Source: Candidatus Flexifilum affinis
GTDB lineage: Bacteria; Chloroflexota; Anaerolineae; Aggregatilineales; Phototrophicaceae
Assembly (NCBI GenBank): GCA_016713325.1
Contig: JADJPJ010000037.1
Coordinates: 1 to 64,000 of the forward strand
Length of the DNA: 64,000 nucleotides
Direction of reading: 5' to 3'
A program made the position numbers and the translations under genes. The first letter of the stretch is position 1; each line of letters begins with the position of its first letter. Of the stretch, positions 1 to 9,911 are shown piece by piece. The notes under the pieces are model-generated. The model saw nothing but the letters and a program-made list of their open reading frames with translations, had not been told where the DNA came from and did not search any database.

Positions 1-199
1 AATCGAATAAGTGCGGATGATCGCGATGCGCATCGCATGACCTCAAACGCTATCGTGTCGAACCCAAAATTGTGAGTATTATACTTACTTTCGCGCAGTG
101 TGCTTTAGAAGGCAGGCAGTCGCACAGGCACGAGTGACGTGCGAAACAGTGATTTGGGTGAATGAGGGTGGTTCTAGTGGACCTGGCGACGCGCCAGCG

Positions 200-1303
200 C
201 GCCTGAGCGATCTCCCGAACGTGCAGGGGCGAAGGCTTCCGCCGCCTTGTGGAGACAGCGCCCTGAGGTAGGTTTCCTGCGCCAAGCGCGCCAACCCTTC
301 GTAGTCGGCGCGGTGCTCAGAATGTGCAGCACCTTTTCTGGAAAATCGCTGAAATCCCAGGCATGAGGAACGTAGGTCACGCCGGGCGCATAAAGTTCGG
401 GCGCATGTCGAGATGCCCCATATCCGCCTTGAGCATCACCCCGCCGGCCCGGATGGCCTCGAAGTCGCGGTAGCACATCTCGCCATCGCCAAACGGTGAG
501 GGGATGATCACCGCCTTCGACATCTCCTGGTCGTAAATCTTCTTCGGCACCTTGCCGTCCATGTGGTAAACGTACGTCGGATGCCCCGTCCTCAGCAACT
601 CCAGCTGCTCGCGCATTTCAATGCGCTGGAAGCGGAAAGTGTCGATGCTGCCGGTCGCGCGCGAAACACGGTACAGCACGTCGATGCCGCGCTGGTGGAG
701 ACTGGGCGAAACGACTTCACTGGAAAACCGGTGCCAGGGCATGCGGTACATCAGCTGGGTCGCCGGCCGTGAACGGCCCAGGACCGGCAAATCTGCCAGG
801 CCGATGTTCCAGCCCAGCCAGAGTTTGTCCAGATATTGCGGAGGAACGGGTTTGCGTGTGTTTATTCGATTATCCTCAAGCTGGTACTTCGCCTGGTAGA
901 AATCCCGGAAGATGATGCCGAACTCGCGCTTTCGCGCGTATACCAGGATCGCTCGCACAGAAGCTGCGTCTTGAGGTAAGGATCGACGTGTGGCAGCACC
1001 TAGTCGCGAATCATGCCGCTGCTGTCGGAATCATCGAACCAGACCACTGCCTGCCCCCGGCCGCGGTACATTTCTGCCAGTTCGATCTCTCCTGCCGATT
1101 CTGCCTGCCTGGCGCAGCAAAGTGCGAAGGTCGCTTTCCAGCATCAGCACAACCTCGTAGTCGGCGATGTGGGGATCATCGACACGATGAAAGAACTGCG
1201 TGTCGAGGTCGTGATCGGTCAGGTGTCGCCTGAACACCCGTAGGGGATGCGCGATCATGTGGGACTTGATGGAGAAGGCGTGGATGACCGCAACCCGCAT
1301 CAA
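200..1303 (-). pseudogene. Broken glycosyltransferase-like gene (exostosin/GT1-like)
   Basis: The gene starts at ATG 1303 (MMRVAVIHAF...) and can be followed leftward only by changing frame. The frame shifts near 1115, an in-frame TAG lies at 1000-1002, and further shifts fall near 950, 390 and 310. The longest intact piece is 377-958. It contains a nucleotide-sugar-transferase-like motif, SPFGDGEMCYRDFEAIRAGG, followed by LKADMGHLD, which resembles C-terminal motifs of glycosyltransferases in surface polysaccharide clusters. The piece after the next shift (YAPGVTYVPHAWDF) continues the same fold. The 3' end is uncertain. It lies 6 bases beyond an FkbM methyltransferase gene on the same strand, so both probably decorate a surface glycan. 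With at least four lesions it is either a true pseudogene or a poorly resolved stretch of assembly. Confidence 0.6.
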
Positions 1304-1309
1304 CTTGCG

Positions 1310-2111
1310 TTATCCCTTTCGAGCGTACGGCGCGACCGCTTCGATCATCGTTGGAGAAACGGCCAACCAGTACGTCACGCGAAACGTCTCGTAGTGCGAA
1401 TCATATTTGGGTACATGCATGACATGCTTGGGGTAGAACTTGTAGAGTTGGTATCGATGCTTACGGCACAGATCAAACATATCGCGCAGATAGCGCCGCG
1501 CATTCATCCACTGATCGCCATATTCAAAATGGATCAGGCCAATTTGGCCGCTGCTCAGCAGCGATTCGGCGCCGAGCATCACTTCCATTTCATACCCTTC
1601 GACATCAATTTTCAGATAATCGATGGACTCGACAGCGTTTCGCGCGCAATAGTCGTCAAGCGTATCAACCTTCACCTGCACCGTCAATCCGGGGTCAACA
1701 GCCTGATTCGTGCCCACCAGGGTGTTCGTCTGGGAATGATCCGTTAAGTGCAGCGTTGCCTCACCCTGTCTCGCTCCCACAGCACACTGGTTCAGGGCGA
1801 CGGGCTTGCCCACGAGGTTGTTCTGCAATTTGACGAATGTTCTTGGTGTCGGCTCGAAGGCGTGAATGTGCAGGTTGGGGTTGATGTTCAGAACCTGAGT
1901 ACTCCATTTGCCGATATTGGCCCCACGTCGAAGACCACCGCCCCCACATTGCTGGAGAAGTAGTAGCGCATGAAGTTCAGTTCGCCGTTCGCCTCCATCT
2001 CCCAACCGAAGCTGCCGTAGTAGTACAGCGTGTAGATTTCGGCAACGCGGCGGAGAAAGTCGGTGCGGGAAGTCTTGAGAAGACCTGGTCAGTGAATGAT
2101 CGTCTCGTCAT
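1310..2111 (-). pseudogene. FkbM-family SAM-dependent methyltransferase, frameshifted
   Basis: From about 1920 leftward the reading frame encodes a Methyltransf_21/FkbM domain. It has the SAM-binding stretch ANIGKWS, then IHAFEPTPRTF, the acidic motif YLKIDVEGYEMEVM, and a C-terminal IHFEYGD. The N-terminal part (YGSFGWEMEANGELNF then VGAVVFDVG) is in another frame; the join near 1922 needs one extra G in a run of four. A second shift near 2085 links it to the ATG at 2111 (MTRRSFTDQ). FkbM enzymes O-methylate sugars and are common in glycan clusters. It sits immediately upstream of a broken glycosyltransferase on the same strand, so both probably formed one operon. Function of the family is clear; whether this copy is intact in the organism is not. 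Confidence 0.65.
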
Positions 2112-2350
2112 ATCCTCTTGTTCTCAGATCGCAGATTACAGACTATGTGGAAAGGGCGGTTTCTAAAAGGTGGCTGTCCCTGACGTGCAGGATAGAGACA
2201 CAAAGGGTCATACCCTCTGCATCATCGCTGTCATATTATTACACAGTGGCCAAAAGCACAGTAGACCGATTCCTGCTTCACCATTAAGATGAATTCAGCG
2301 TGATACACGTGAAAGTCTTGCTGTCCACTGAATTAAGGGAGGCTCTCCCT

Positions 2351-3486
2351 ATGATGAACCGCCAGATGATTCTCCGGGTGACGACCCTCGTCACTCTGCT
2401 CTTGCTGGCCGTGAGCGTGGTCGCGATCGAGGTCACCACCACGGTTGCACAGGATGCCACGCCCGCCGTTCCGTTTGCCGATTCCCCCCCGCCCGACATC
2501 ATCACTCAGCTCCCGGCCGATGCCCGAGCCGCGTCCTGCAATGCTTTTCAGCTGCCGAACTTCACCCCATACGTCGTCCGGCCGGGAGACACACTGCCCA
2601 TGCTGCTGGCCAGCTCGACCGCACTGACCGTCACCCAGGCCGCGGCGCTCAACTGCCTGGATGATCCGTACGCCCTGCCAGTGGGCGCCGTCATCTTCCT
2701 GCCCGCGCGACAGGATGAAAGAGAGACGGCAGCCGAGCCAGGCGGGGATGCGGCAGCGATTGTGGCGTTCGCCGCCGAGGCCGAAACCGTGCGCAATACC
2801 GAGGGCGCCGCTTTCTCGTGGTCGGGCACAGGGGATGCCGCCTATTTTTTTCCTGCCCCGTCGATGAGCACACCGTGTGCTCACGTCCGTCAACGGCCGA
2901 GCCTCTTCCGGTCGAAGGCGGCGCCATGGTGGACAGTTTCACCTACGCCGGGGAGTATCGCTATGCCCTGGAGATCGTCGGAACCGGCGAACCGGTGATG
3001 GAGACGATCACCCTCTCCGTGCGCTGCGCCCAGTCGTGGCTCGGCGGACACGGCGCCCGCCCGCTCTGCCCGGAAGAGCCTCCGCGCGCGGTCTTTGCGG
3101 CCTGGCAGTCGTTCGAACATGGGATCATGCTGTGGTTCTCGGACACGGCGCAGATCTACGCCCTCTCGGACGACGGCACGTTCCGTATCTATGGCGACAC
3201 CTACGTCGAGGGCATGCCCGAGTCGCCGCTGAGCCCGCCAGAGGGCCTGATCGCCCCGGTGCGCGGCTTCCGGCGGGTGTGGGATGCGCTGGGCGGCGAA
3301 GAGGGGTTAGGCTGGGCGACGGCGGCGGAGCAGGGCTTCGACAGCGCTCGCCAGCCGGCCGGCCGCCTCAGCTATACCACCTATGTGCTGGCAGCGGACG
3401 AGGCCGTCTACGCCATCACGGAACTGCCAGACGCAGAGATCGGCTTCTGGTCCATCGTGTCAGGGAGTTCCACAGCCGACAGCTAG
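2351..3486 (+). CDS. Secreted LysM-domain protein, one frameshift at a T7 run
   Basis: ATG 2351 is preceded by AAGGGAGG at 2335-2342 with ideal spacing. The N-terminus is a signal/anchor (ILRVTTLVTLLLLAVSVVAI), followed by a LysM-like module at about residues 70-120 (YVVRPGDTLPMLLASS ... ALPVGAVIFLP), which in this family binds peptidoglycan or chitin-type glycans. The first frame fails after residue ~167, at T7 2845-2851. The -1 frame continues as SCPVDEHTVCS and runs to 3486 with a folded-looking C-terminal domain of about 200 residues that I do not recognise. The total is about 378 residues if joined. The run reads as a zero-frame U UUU UUU heptamer, so slippage is possible, but a missing T (T8 called as T7) is simpler. 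Confidence 0.6.
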
Positions 3487-3630
3487 TCACGTTGGGGATA
3501 CTCGGCCTGGCTCGCTGGCGCCTTGACGACACGGGGAAGTCTGTTTTCCGGGTCACTTCGATCGGATCTCTACCATCTTGGATCTCTATCATCATTGACG
3601 CGGGTCTGAACCTGGCCCAGGAGTGCATCG

Positions 3631-4744
3631 GTGGCAAGGCATGTGGCTATCATCGAACTCAAGACTTTCCACGGATTTGTGATCTCTGCTCAGGTCGCGT
3701 TTCTCGCGGAAGCAGGCTATGACGTCCATGTAATCGTCACCGATCAACTCGTCGACATCGATCTGATTCGCAGTCTGGCCGACAAGGCTGAGATCACTGT
3801 GCTGAAGACGAGCCGCTGGCGTCGTGAGCTGCTCACGTTGTTCGGCATCCTCATCGGCCGACGGTACAAATTCATCGTACTCAATTCCGTAACGCGCGAT
3901 CTCGTGATGCTTTCTATGCTTCAGCCAAACCCGATTCGCGCTGTTCTGCACCGGTTATGCACAGACTACTTGCCCTTCGCCGGCCAGCAACCGGCGACCG
4001 GGATCAAACCGGTGACGCACCGGCTGTTCCGCGCGTTTCTGAGCCGAAGCGAACGACTATACCTGCTTTCAGAGACCCTCTATGAAGCGCTGAAGGCGAG
4101 GCAAAGCCCGTGGGATAGTAAGATAACATTTTTCGCGACGTCGTATTATCCAACGGTGAAAACTGTCCATCCCTGCCGTGACAATCAGAGAGTGGTCTTC
4201 TCGATACTGGGTCAGATCGATCCACGTCGGCGCAATTACCAGTCGCTGATGGACGCCTTCGAAGCCATCCGCACCTCTCCGCTCTATGACCAGATCGAAA
4301 TCCGCCTTCTGGGCGGCACACGGCTGCGGCAGGGCCGCGAGTTCATGGCGAAGGCGACGCAGTTCGAACTCGTCCCCCATGTCATTAAAAACCAGGATCA
4401 GCCGGTTATCGCCTTCCAGGATTTTGCCGACCAGCTTGCTTCATCCCACTTCGCGCTGCTGCTCATCGACCGGGAAGCTCATGCTGGACTACAACAAAGA
4501 CCTGGTGCCGTCGTCGCTTATGCTGGCTCCGGGCTTCTGTGTGCCGATGGTGAGCTCAAGCGACCTCCAGGTCGATGACGACTTCGTCCCCTTCACCATC
4601 TTTTACGACGGCTCACAAGTGATCGATGGGCTGCGCAAAGGGGTGGAAATCGTGCAGTCCGGCGCCTACCAGGAGATGCGGCGCGGCTTCGAGGAGTGCA
4701 TGCGCGAGTCCTTCAAAGAGCACCAGGCGCGCTACATCGGTTAG
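3631..4744 (+). CDS. Probable glycosyltransferase (GT-B-like), one frameshift
   Basis: GTG 3631 has AGGAG at 3619-3623. The N-terminal half (MARHVAIIELKTFHGFV, AEAGYDVHVIV) looks like a Rossmann-type GT-B acceptor domain. The second half has FSILGQIDPRRRNYQSLMDAF and IEIRLLGGTR, the usual strand/helix pattern where a nucleotide sugar binds. The frame breaks near 4478: ...ALLLIDRE continues as LMLDYNKDLVPSSLMLAPG in the next frame, ending at 4744. Deleting one A from GGAAG restores one protein of about 370 residues. The donor and acceptor cannot be told. Together with the genes at 0.2-2.1 kb it suggests a surface-glycan locus. Confidence 0.55.
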
Positions 4745-4778
4745 CCGGTAACCGGCATGGATCCGCAGACGCGAAGTG

Positions 4779-5678
4779 CTAAGGCTGGGGCGCCGTCCTG
4801 CGATAGAGAATGACGACATACCTCCACAGGCCGGTCACCAGCAGCAGGCCGACCAGGATGATGAAGAAGCCGACGATCTCGTTGGCGTGAAGCTGCTCGC
4901 CCAGGAAAATCGCCGCCCACAGGCTGCTGAAGAACGGGACCAGCAGGGTGACACTGGCCGCGCTGGTGGGGCCGGCGCTGGCGATCAGGTGGAAGTAGAT
5001 CTGGAAGGCGACGGCCGTCGACAGCGTCGCCAGGGCGACCACGGCCAGGATGGTCAAGGGCTGCACGTCCATCTGCGGCGGGTTGAGCACGGCGAACGGC
5101 AGGACCACCCCACCGGCCACCAGAAGCTGGCCAGTGGCCGTCGAGACCGGGCTGATCCCCTTGAAGGCGATCTTGCTGTAGACGGCGGCGATCCCGTACG
5201 AGCAGGCCGAGACAAACATCAGGAGCACGCTGACGATCCAGACGGCATCGACCTGCTGCTGCTGCCAGCCAACGATCACGCCGACGCCCACGATGCCCAG
5301 CCCCAGGCCGATCAGCTTGGGCACCGTCAGCCGATCCTGAATCCACAGCGCGGCGATGACGGCGCTGAACAGCGGCGTCGTCGCGTTCAGAAGGGAGGCG
5401 AACGACGCCGTCAGGTGGAGCTGCGCGGTCGAGATCAGAACGTAAGGAATGGCATTGTTGAAGATGCCGATCATCACGTAACGCCGCCAGTGGGCGCGCC
5501 AGTTCGGGGTCTGTTTGATGGCGCTGGCATAGACGAACAGCAGCACGCCGCCAAGGAGCAGCCGGCTGGCGACGAGAGGAAACGGCCCCAGCACCGGCAC
5601 CGCCACGCGGACAAACAAGAAGGCCGCGCCCCAGATGGCAGCCAACACAAAGAGCAAGGCGGCATCCCGAAGTTTCAT
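4779..5678 (-). CDS. EamA/DMT-family transporter
   Basis: A 299-residue, very hydrophobic protein with about ten membrane helices in two homologous halves, each starting with an EamA signature. The first is AAIWGAAFLFVRVAVP (residues 14-29), and the second begins near residue 150 (SVLLMFVSACSYGIAAVYSKI). Length and topology match drug/metabolite exporters. The GAGGGG ahead of ATG 5678 supports the start. Substrates of this family range from amino acids to nucleotides and cannot be inferred here. It is convergent with the upstream glycosyltransferase and divergent from the FAD oxidoreductase at 5869. Confidence 0.85.
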   Translation of the reverse strand: MKLRDAALLFVLAAIWGAAFLFVRVAVPVLGPFPLVASRLLLGGVLLFVYASAIKQTPNWRAHWRRYVMIGIFNNAIPYVLISTAQLHLTASFASLLNATTPLFSAVIAALWIQDRLTVPKLIGLGLGIVGVGVIVGWQQQQVDAVWIVSVLLMFVSACSYGIAAVYSKIAFKGISPVSTATGQLLVAGGVVLPFAVLNPPQMDVQPLTILAVVALATLSTAVAFQIYFHLIASAGPTSAASVTLLVPFFSSLWAAIFLGEQLHANEIVGFFIILVGLLLVTGLWRYVVILYRRTAPQP

Positions 5679-5868
5679 GTAATCCCCTCGTCAGGTGTCG
5701 AATCAACCCGCACAGCATACCGCCAATACGCGCGACGGCGCTATCTGAGTCTTGCGCACGCATTCGACAAACCTTTACACGATGAAAGGTGGCCCTGGCC
5801 GCTCCTGCGCTCTCCTCGGGTATACTTGGCCAGCGTTCTCGCTTTCCCTGTTGAAACGAGCCATTCAA

Positions 5869-7287
5869 ATGGCAGACATGCAAACAACCCCACTCATGCG
5901 ATTTATGAACGGTATGGCCAGCCTGGCCGCCCACACCTGGGACATCGCCCCCAACCTCTTCCCGGAGACCCTCGAAGTCGACGAAAATCGCTCGGTTTGG
6001 GCGGCGGGGACGCCCGATTACCAGCCGCTTCCGCACCTTCAGGGCGTCGTCGAGGCCGATCTCGCCATCATCGGCGGCGGCTTCACCGGCACCTCGACCG
6101 CCTATCATTTCAGCCGGCGCTTCCCGGAAAAGCGGGTCGTGCTGCTGGAAGCGAAGTCCCTGGGTAACGGCGCCAGCGGCCGCAACGGCGGCATGATCCT
6201 CAATTGGGTCAACGGTGTGACCTATCGCAGCCCGGAGATGACCGCCCGCATCTACCAGACGACCAATGCCGGCATCGCCACCATTCGCGAGATCATTGAC
6301 CGCCATAACCTGGCCGTCGATTCCCGCTTCGACGGGGCCCTTACCATCTACACCAAGAACGAACGCGCCGAGGCCGCCCATCGCGAAGTCGAGGCCCACA
6401 ACGCCATCGGCATCCCAACGGTGTTCATCCCGGCCAGCGAACTGAGCGAGCAGCTCCGGCTGAATGGGGCCTGCGGCGCAGTGCTCGACCCCGGCACCGG
6501 CCAGATCAACGGGGCGCAATTGGTTCGCGGCCTGCGCCCGGTGCTGCTTGAGCAGGGCGTGGAGATCTACGAGAACAGCCCGGTCATCCGCATTCAGGAA
6601 GGATCGCAGATCACGCTGCGCACGCTACAGGGCGAGGTGCGCGCCAAAGCCATCCTGCTGGCGACCAACGGCTACACCAGCAAGCTCGGCTACTTCCGCG
6701 ATGCCCTGTTCCCGCTGCACTCGCATGTCTTCGCAACCGCGCCGCTGAGACCGGAGCAGCTTCAGGCGCTCGGCTGGAACCGCTATGGCGCCTTCTCCGA
6801 CGACCTCGACCGCATCTCGTACGCCAGCCTGACTCCGCAGGGCCACATCGTCTTTGGCGGCGGCAGCAACCAGTCCTACGCCTATCTGTTCAACAACCGC
6901 ACCGCCTTCCCCGGCGCCCCGGATTCGGCGGCGGGCAGCTTCGCGCGCATCCGCAAGACGCTGGTCGGCTACATGCCCGGCACCACTCCTCTGCCCATCG
7001 CCTACCAATGGACAGGCACGCTGGGCATCACGCTCGATCGCAATACGCTCATGGGGGTGCGCGGCGAACACCGCAACGTCTACTATGCCATCGGCTACAA
7101 CGGGCACGGTGTGACGCTGGCCAACATCGCCGGCCAGGTGATCACCGACATTTACAGCGGGGATGATGCGACGTGGCGCGGCCTGCCCTTCTACCAGCCG
7201 GCATACAAGCGCATCCCGCCGGAGCCGTTTCGCTGGATCGGCTACCAGATGTTCACCAAGCTCACAGGCAAGTCGCCGCGCGCATAG
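5869..7287 (+). CDS. FAD-dependent amine/amino-acid oxidase (DAO family)
   Basis: A 472-residue cytoplasmic oxidoreductase of the DAO/PuuB type. The dinucleotide-binding motif [18 protein letters not shown] lies at about residues 63-80, followed by [16 protein letters not shown], typical of enzymes that oxidise secondary amines such as gamma-glutamylputrescine, sarcosine or glycine. The C-terminal FAD-contacting part [15 protein letters not shown] is present. Start taken at ATG 5869; the frame is open upstream to 5752, but that extra stretch is not conserved-looking. ATG 5878 is also possible. It is followed after 117 bases by a Gfo/Idh/MocA oxidoreductase, and the gap holds a palindromic repeat, so they may not be co-transcribed. 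Confidence 0.85.
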   Translation: MADMQTTPLMRFMNGMASLAAHTWDIAPNLFPETLEVDENRSVWAAGTPDYQPLPHLQGVVEADLAIIGGGFTGTSTAYHFSRRFPEKRVVLLEAKSLGNGASGRNGGMILNWVNGVTYRSPEMTARIYQTTNAGIATIREIIDRHNLAVDSRFDGALTIYTKNERAEAAHREVEAHNAIGIPTVFIPASELSEQLRLNGACGAVLDPGTGQINGAQLVRGLRPVLLEQGVEIYENSPVIRIQEGSQITLRTLQGEVRAKAILLATNGYTSKLGYFRDALFPLHSHVFATAPLRPEQLQALGWNRYGAFSDDLDRISYASLTPQGHIVFGGGSNQSYAYLFNNRTAFPGAPDSAAGSFARIRKTLVGYMPGTTPLPIAYQWTGTLGITLDRNTLMGVRGEHRNVYYAIGYNGHGVTLANIAGQVITDIYSGDDATWRGLPFYQPAYKRIPPEPFRWIGYQMFTKLTGKSPRA

Positions 7288-7291
7288 GATA

Positions 7292-7380
7292 GTTCTCGAA
7301 CGAATCAATGGCGGACGCGCAGTCGGGCGTCCCCACAAAGACCCATCGGCGTAGAGACGCCCAACGGGGCGTCCGCATTA
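7292..7380. repeat. Composite intergenic palindrome, copy A
   Basis: About 90 bases sharing its layout with 26275-26365: GTTCTCGAA, then GGCGGACGC...GGCGTCCCCACAAAG, then CGTAGAGACGCC...GGCGTCC. The outer arms ATGGCGGACGC and GCGTCCGCAT pair across the element, and the inner halves GGCGTCCCCAC and GTAGAGACGCC pair with one mismatch. It lies between the FAD oxidase and the Gfo/Idh gene. Confidence 0.7.
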
Positions 7381-7404
7381 TCACAGTGTCAAAGGAGCAA
7401 TCGC

Positions 7405-8424
7405 GTGAGCCTGACCTTCGCCGCCGTCGGTGCCGCCCACCCGCACGTGCACAACATGATCGGGGTGCTGCTGGCGGAGGGCGCGCACGGCAAGTGGTTC
7501 TACGACGACGATCCTGCGGTGGTCGCCGGCCTGACCGCTCGCTACCCAAACCTCCAGGCCGCGCCAGGCCTCGACGCAGTCCTCGGCGATCCCGAAGTCC
7601 AACTGGTGGTCAACACGGTCCGTCACGATCAGCGCGGGACGGTCTCGATCCTGGCGATGGAGGCGGGCAAGGATGTGCTGGCCGCCAAACCGGGCTTCAC
7701 GTCGCTGGAGCAGCTCGATCGGGCAGAGCGCATCACCGCCACGACGCCCCGGCGCTGCTGGGTCTACTTCAGCGAGCGTCTGGCCAGCCGCGCCACCGTC
7801 AAAGCACTCGAGTTGGTCCAGGCTGGCCGCATCGGGCGGGTGGTGCAGACCATGGGCTTCGGACCGCACCGGCTGTTCGGCGGCAACCAGCGCCCGGACT
7901 GGTGGTTCAGGACGGCGGAACACGGCGGCATCCTCAACGACCTGGCCAGCCATCAGATCGACCAGTTTCTGGTCTTCACCGGCAGCGAGACCGCCGAGGT
8001 GGTCAGCGCGCAGGTGGGCACGGCCCGCTTCAAGGAATATCCCGGCTTCGAGGATTTCGGCGACCTGCTGCTGCGCAGCGACCGGGCCACCGGCTACATC
8101 CGCGTCGACTGGCTGACGCCGGACGGACTGCCCACCTGGGGCGACGTGCGCCTGATGGTGCTGGGCACGGAAGGCACGATCGAACTGCGCAAGAACATCG
8201 ATCTGGACGGCCGGCCTGGGACCGATCACCTGCTGGTGGTGGATCAGCGCGGCATCGAGCGCATCGCCTGCGACGACGTCGCCCTGCCCTTCGCACGGCA
8301 GCTCATCGCCGACGTGCTGAACCGCACCGAGACGGCCATCTCTCAGCGGCACACCTTCGAGGTCAGCCGCCTCGCGATCCAGGCGCAGGCGGCGGCGGTT
8401 CACCTGCCATTTGTCAGCCTCTGA
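7405..8424 (+). CDS. Gfo/Idh/MocA-family oxidoreductase
   Basis: A 339-residue NAD(P)-dependent dehydrogenase. The N-terminal Rossmann part reads [16 protein letters not shown] rather than the classic GxGxxG. A conserved [15 protein letters not shown] follows, where the family has EKP for cofactor and catalysis. The C-terminal substrate domain has [17 protein letters not shown], in which the D-x-x-x-H pattern is the usual catalytic/metal site. The start is GTG 7405, chosen because AAAGGAG lies at 7391-7397. Members act on sugars and inositols; no substrate is evident. The weak glycine motif lowers certainty about cofactor choice, not about the family. Confidence 0.85.
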   Translation: MSLTFAAVGAAHPHVHNMIGVLLAEGAHGKWFYDDDPAVVAGLTARYPNLQAAPGLDAVLGDPEVQLVVNTVRHDQRGTVSILAMEAGKDVLAAKPGFTSLEQLDRAERITATTPRRCWVYFSERLASRATVKALELVQAGRIGRVVQTMGFGPHRLFGGNQRPDWWFRTAEHGGILNDLASHQIDQFLVFTGSETAEVVSAQVGTARFKEYPGFEDFGDLLLRSDRATGYIRVDWLTPDGLPTWGDVRLMVLGTEGTIELRKNIDLDGRPGTDHLLVVDQRGIERIACDDVALPFARQLIADVLNRTETAISQRHTFEVSRLAIQAQAAAVHLPFVSL

Positions 8425-8460
8425 ATCTCGCCCTTGTCAGGGACCTTATGCGCCCCTAAA

Positions 8461-8590
8461 ATTCCACTATACCGATCCACAGACAGCAGGCGTCCCGCGA
8501 AAGGACTTAATCTCCTGCCGAGGTGAGGGGAAACGGGCATCGACTTTCGATGACGACCCTCGTGCGTCTGCTGCGGGGGTCGTTTTGTTT
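8461..8590 (+). promoter_or_regulatory. Ribosomal protein L10 leader with attenuator hairpin
   Basis: The untranslated region ahead of rplJ contains GACAGCAGGCG, ACTTAAT and CCTGCCGAGGTG in the order found in L10-leader RNAs. In known cases L10(L12)4 binds these elements and represses its own operon. It is followed by a terminator-like hairpin (arms ACGACCC 8553-8559 and GGGTCGT 8577-8583, then TTTTGTTT) placed just before the ribosome-binding site. That suggests premature termination rather than only translational repression. Confidence 0.75.
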
Positions 8591-8609
8591 ATGTAAAGGA
8601 GTGTGGCGC

Positions 8610-9152
8610 TTGGCAATCACCAGAGAACGTAAAGAAGACCTGGTTGCCATTTACCGCGATATCCTGACGAACACCGATGGGTTTCTCGTCACGGAGTACC
8701 GCGGTCTGACGGTCGCCAAACTCGACGATCTGCGCAACAAGCTGCGCGAAGCATCCGGCACGTACAGCATCACCAAGAACACGCTGTTCGCCATCGCCCT
8801 CAAGGAGGGCGGCTGGCCGGTGCCGGAAGATCTGCTTCTCGGTCCTACGGCGGTCGCCTTCGGCAACGGCAATCTGCCCGCCGTCGCCAAGGTCGTTCAG
8901 TCCTTCGCCAAGGACAACAGCGAACTGTTCATCGTCAAGGGCGGCGTCATGGGCACCGCGATCTTCGGGGCGAAAGACCTCGAAGCGGTCGCCAGCCTGC
9001 CGACCATGGATGAACTGCGCGCACAGCTCGCCGGACTCATCGTCCAGCCGGCTGCGCAAATCGCCGGGCTGCTCAGCGCAGCGACCAGCCAGGTCGTCAA
9101 CGTCATTCAGGCTTACCTGGATGACCGTCAGAAGGGCGAGGACGCCGCCTGA
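8610..9152 (+). CDS. rplJ: 50S ribosomal protein L10
   Basis: A 180-residue protein forming the base of the L7/L12 stalk. The N-terminal 23S rRNA-binding part is conserved (ALTRERK-like start, [32 protein letters not shown]), and the C-terminal helix that carries L7/L12 dimers is present. The start is TTG 8610, eight bases after AAAGGAG (8595-8601). An upstream ATG in the same frame would translate the leader and is rejected. rplL follows after 116 bases; rplK-rplA and rpoB are not adjacent, which is unusual. Confidence 0.95.
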   Translation: MAITRERKEDLVAIYRDILTNTDGFLVTEYRGLTVAKLDDLRNKLREASGTYSITKNTLFAIALKEGGWPVPEDLLLGPTAVAFGNGNLPAVAKVVQSFAKDNSELFIVKGGVMGTAIFGAKDLEAVASLPTMDELRAQLAGLIVQPAAQIAGLLSAATSQVVNVIQAYLDDRQKGEDAA

Positions 9153-9268
9153 TCCTTCAGGCTGCCTTCTCGCGTTCGAGCAACATTCATTCATTTCAGC
9201 GATGTGACATTTTCCGGACCATCCCTGCCAGGGACGCCGGGCACCTACTCATGAGAGGGACACAAATC

Positions 9269-9661
9269 ATGGCAGATCTGAACAAGCTGGTTGACGATCT
9301 CAGCGCACTGACTATCCTGGAAGCGGCTGAGCTGAAGACGATGCTGGAAGAGAAGTGGGGCGTCACCGCGGCCAGCGGCGGCGGCATGATGATGATGGCG
9401 GCTGCGCCCGGCGCGGTGGCGGCCCCGGTTGAAGAAGAGGCTCCGACCGAATTCAACGTCATCATCGACGACGTCGGCCCCAAGAAGATCAACGTCATCA
9501 AGGCCGTCCGTCAGCTCACGAATCTGGGTCTGAAGGAAGCCAAGGACATGGTCGAGACCGACAAGCCGACCGTCCTGGAAGCCGTCAGCAAGGAAAAGGC
9601 CGACGAGGCCAAGCAGGTTATCGAGGCCGAAGGCGCGAAGGTTGTCATCAAGCCGGCGTAA
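9269..9661 (+). CDS. rplL: 50S ribosomal protein L7/L12
   Basis: 130 residues. The N-terminal dimerisation domain ([23 protein letters not shown]), an Ala/Gly/Met-rich hinge at about residues 38-60, and the C-terminal factor-binding domain (IKVIK-type [21 protein letters not shown]) are all present. Start is ATG 9269 after GAGAGGG; the ATG at 9251 lies before the ribosome-binding site. The gene is followed by a strong terminator. Confidence 0.96.
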   Translation: MADLNKLVDDLSALTILEAAELKTMLEEKWGVTAASGGGMMMMAAAPGAVAAPVEEEAPTEFNVIIDDVGPKKINVIKAVRQLTNLGLKEAKDMVETDKPTVLEAVSKEKADEAKQVIEAEGAKVVIKPA

Positions 9662-9684
9662 GTCGGACTTCGCTTGCGCAATTC

Positions 9685-9727
9685 AAAAACCGGATGCAGG
9701 GGCGTCACGCCGCGGCATCCGGTTTTT
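9685..9727 (+). terminator. Rho-independent terminator of rplJL
   Basis: Arms AAAAACCGGATGC (9685-9697) and GCATCCGGTTTTT (9715-9727) flank a 17-base loop, and the right arm ends in a T run 23 bases after the rplL stop. Confidence 0.9.
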
Positions 9728-9911
9728 GATTCGCCCACCCCACGTCTTTTTTGCCGTCATGAACACGCCGTTGTCGGGCAACGCGTTACGTGTCGGTGCA
9801 AACCTGGTATCGAGGTGTAGGGACGAGGCCTGCCGAACCGGACAGTCGCCCCCTCACGCCACTTGATTGCAGGGCGCAGTCGTGGGTGAGGGGTTCGCGA
9901 TGAAGATTCGC

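Noticed and set aside
4741..6519. 592-codon minus-strand frame
   Set aside because: Runs through both the EamA gene and the oxidase in wrong phases; no domain signature.
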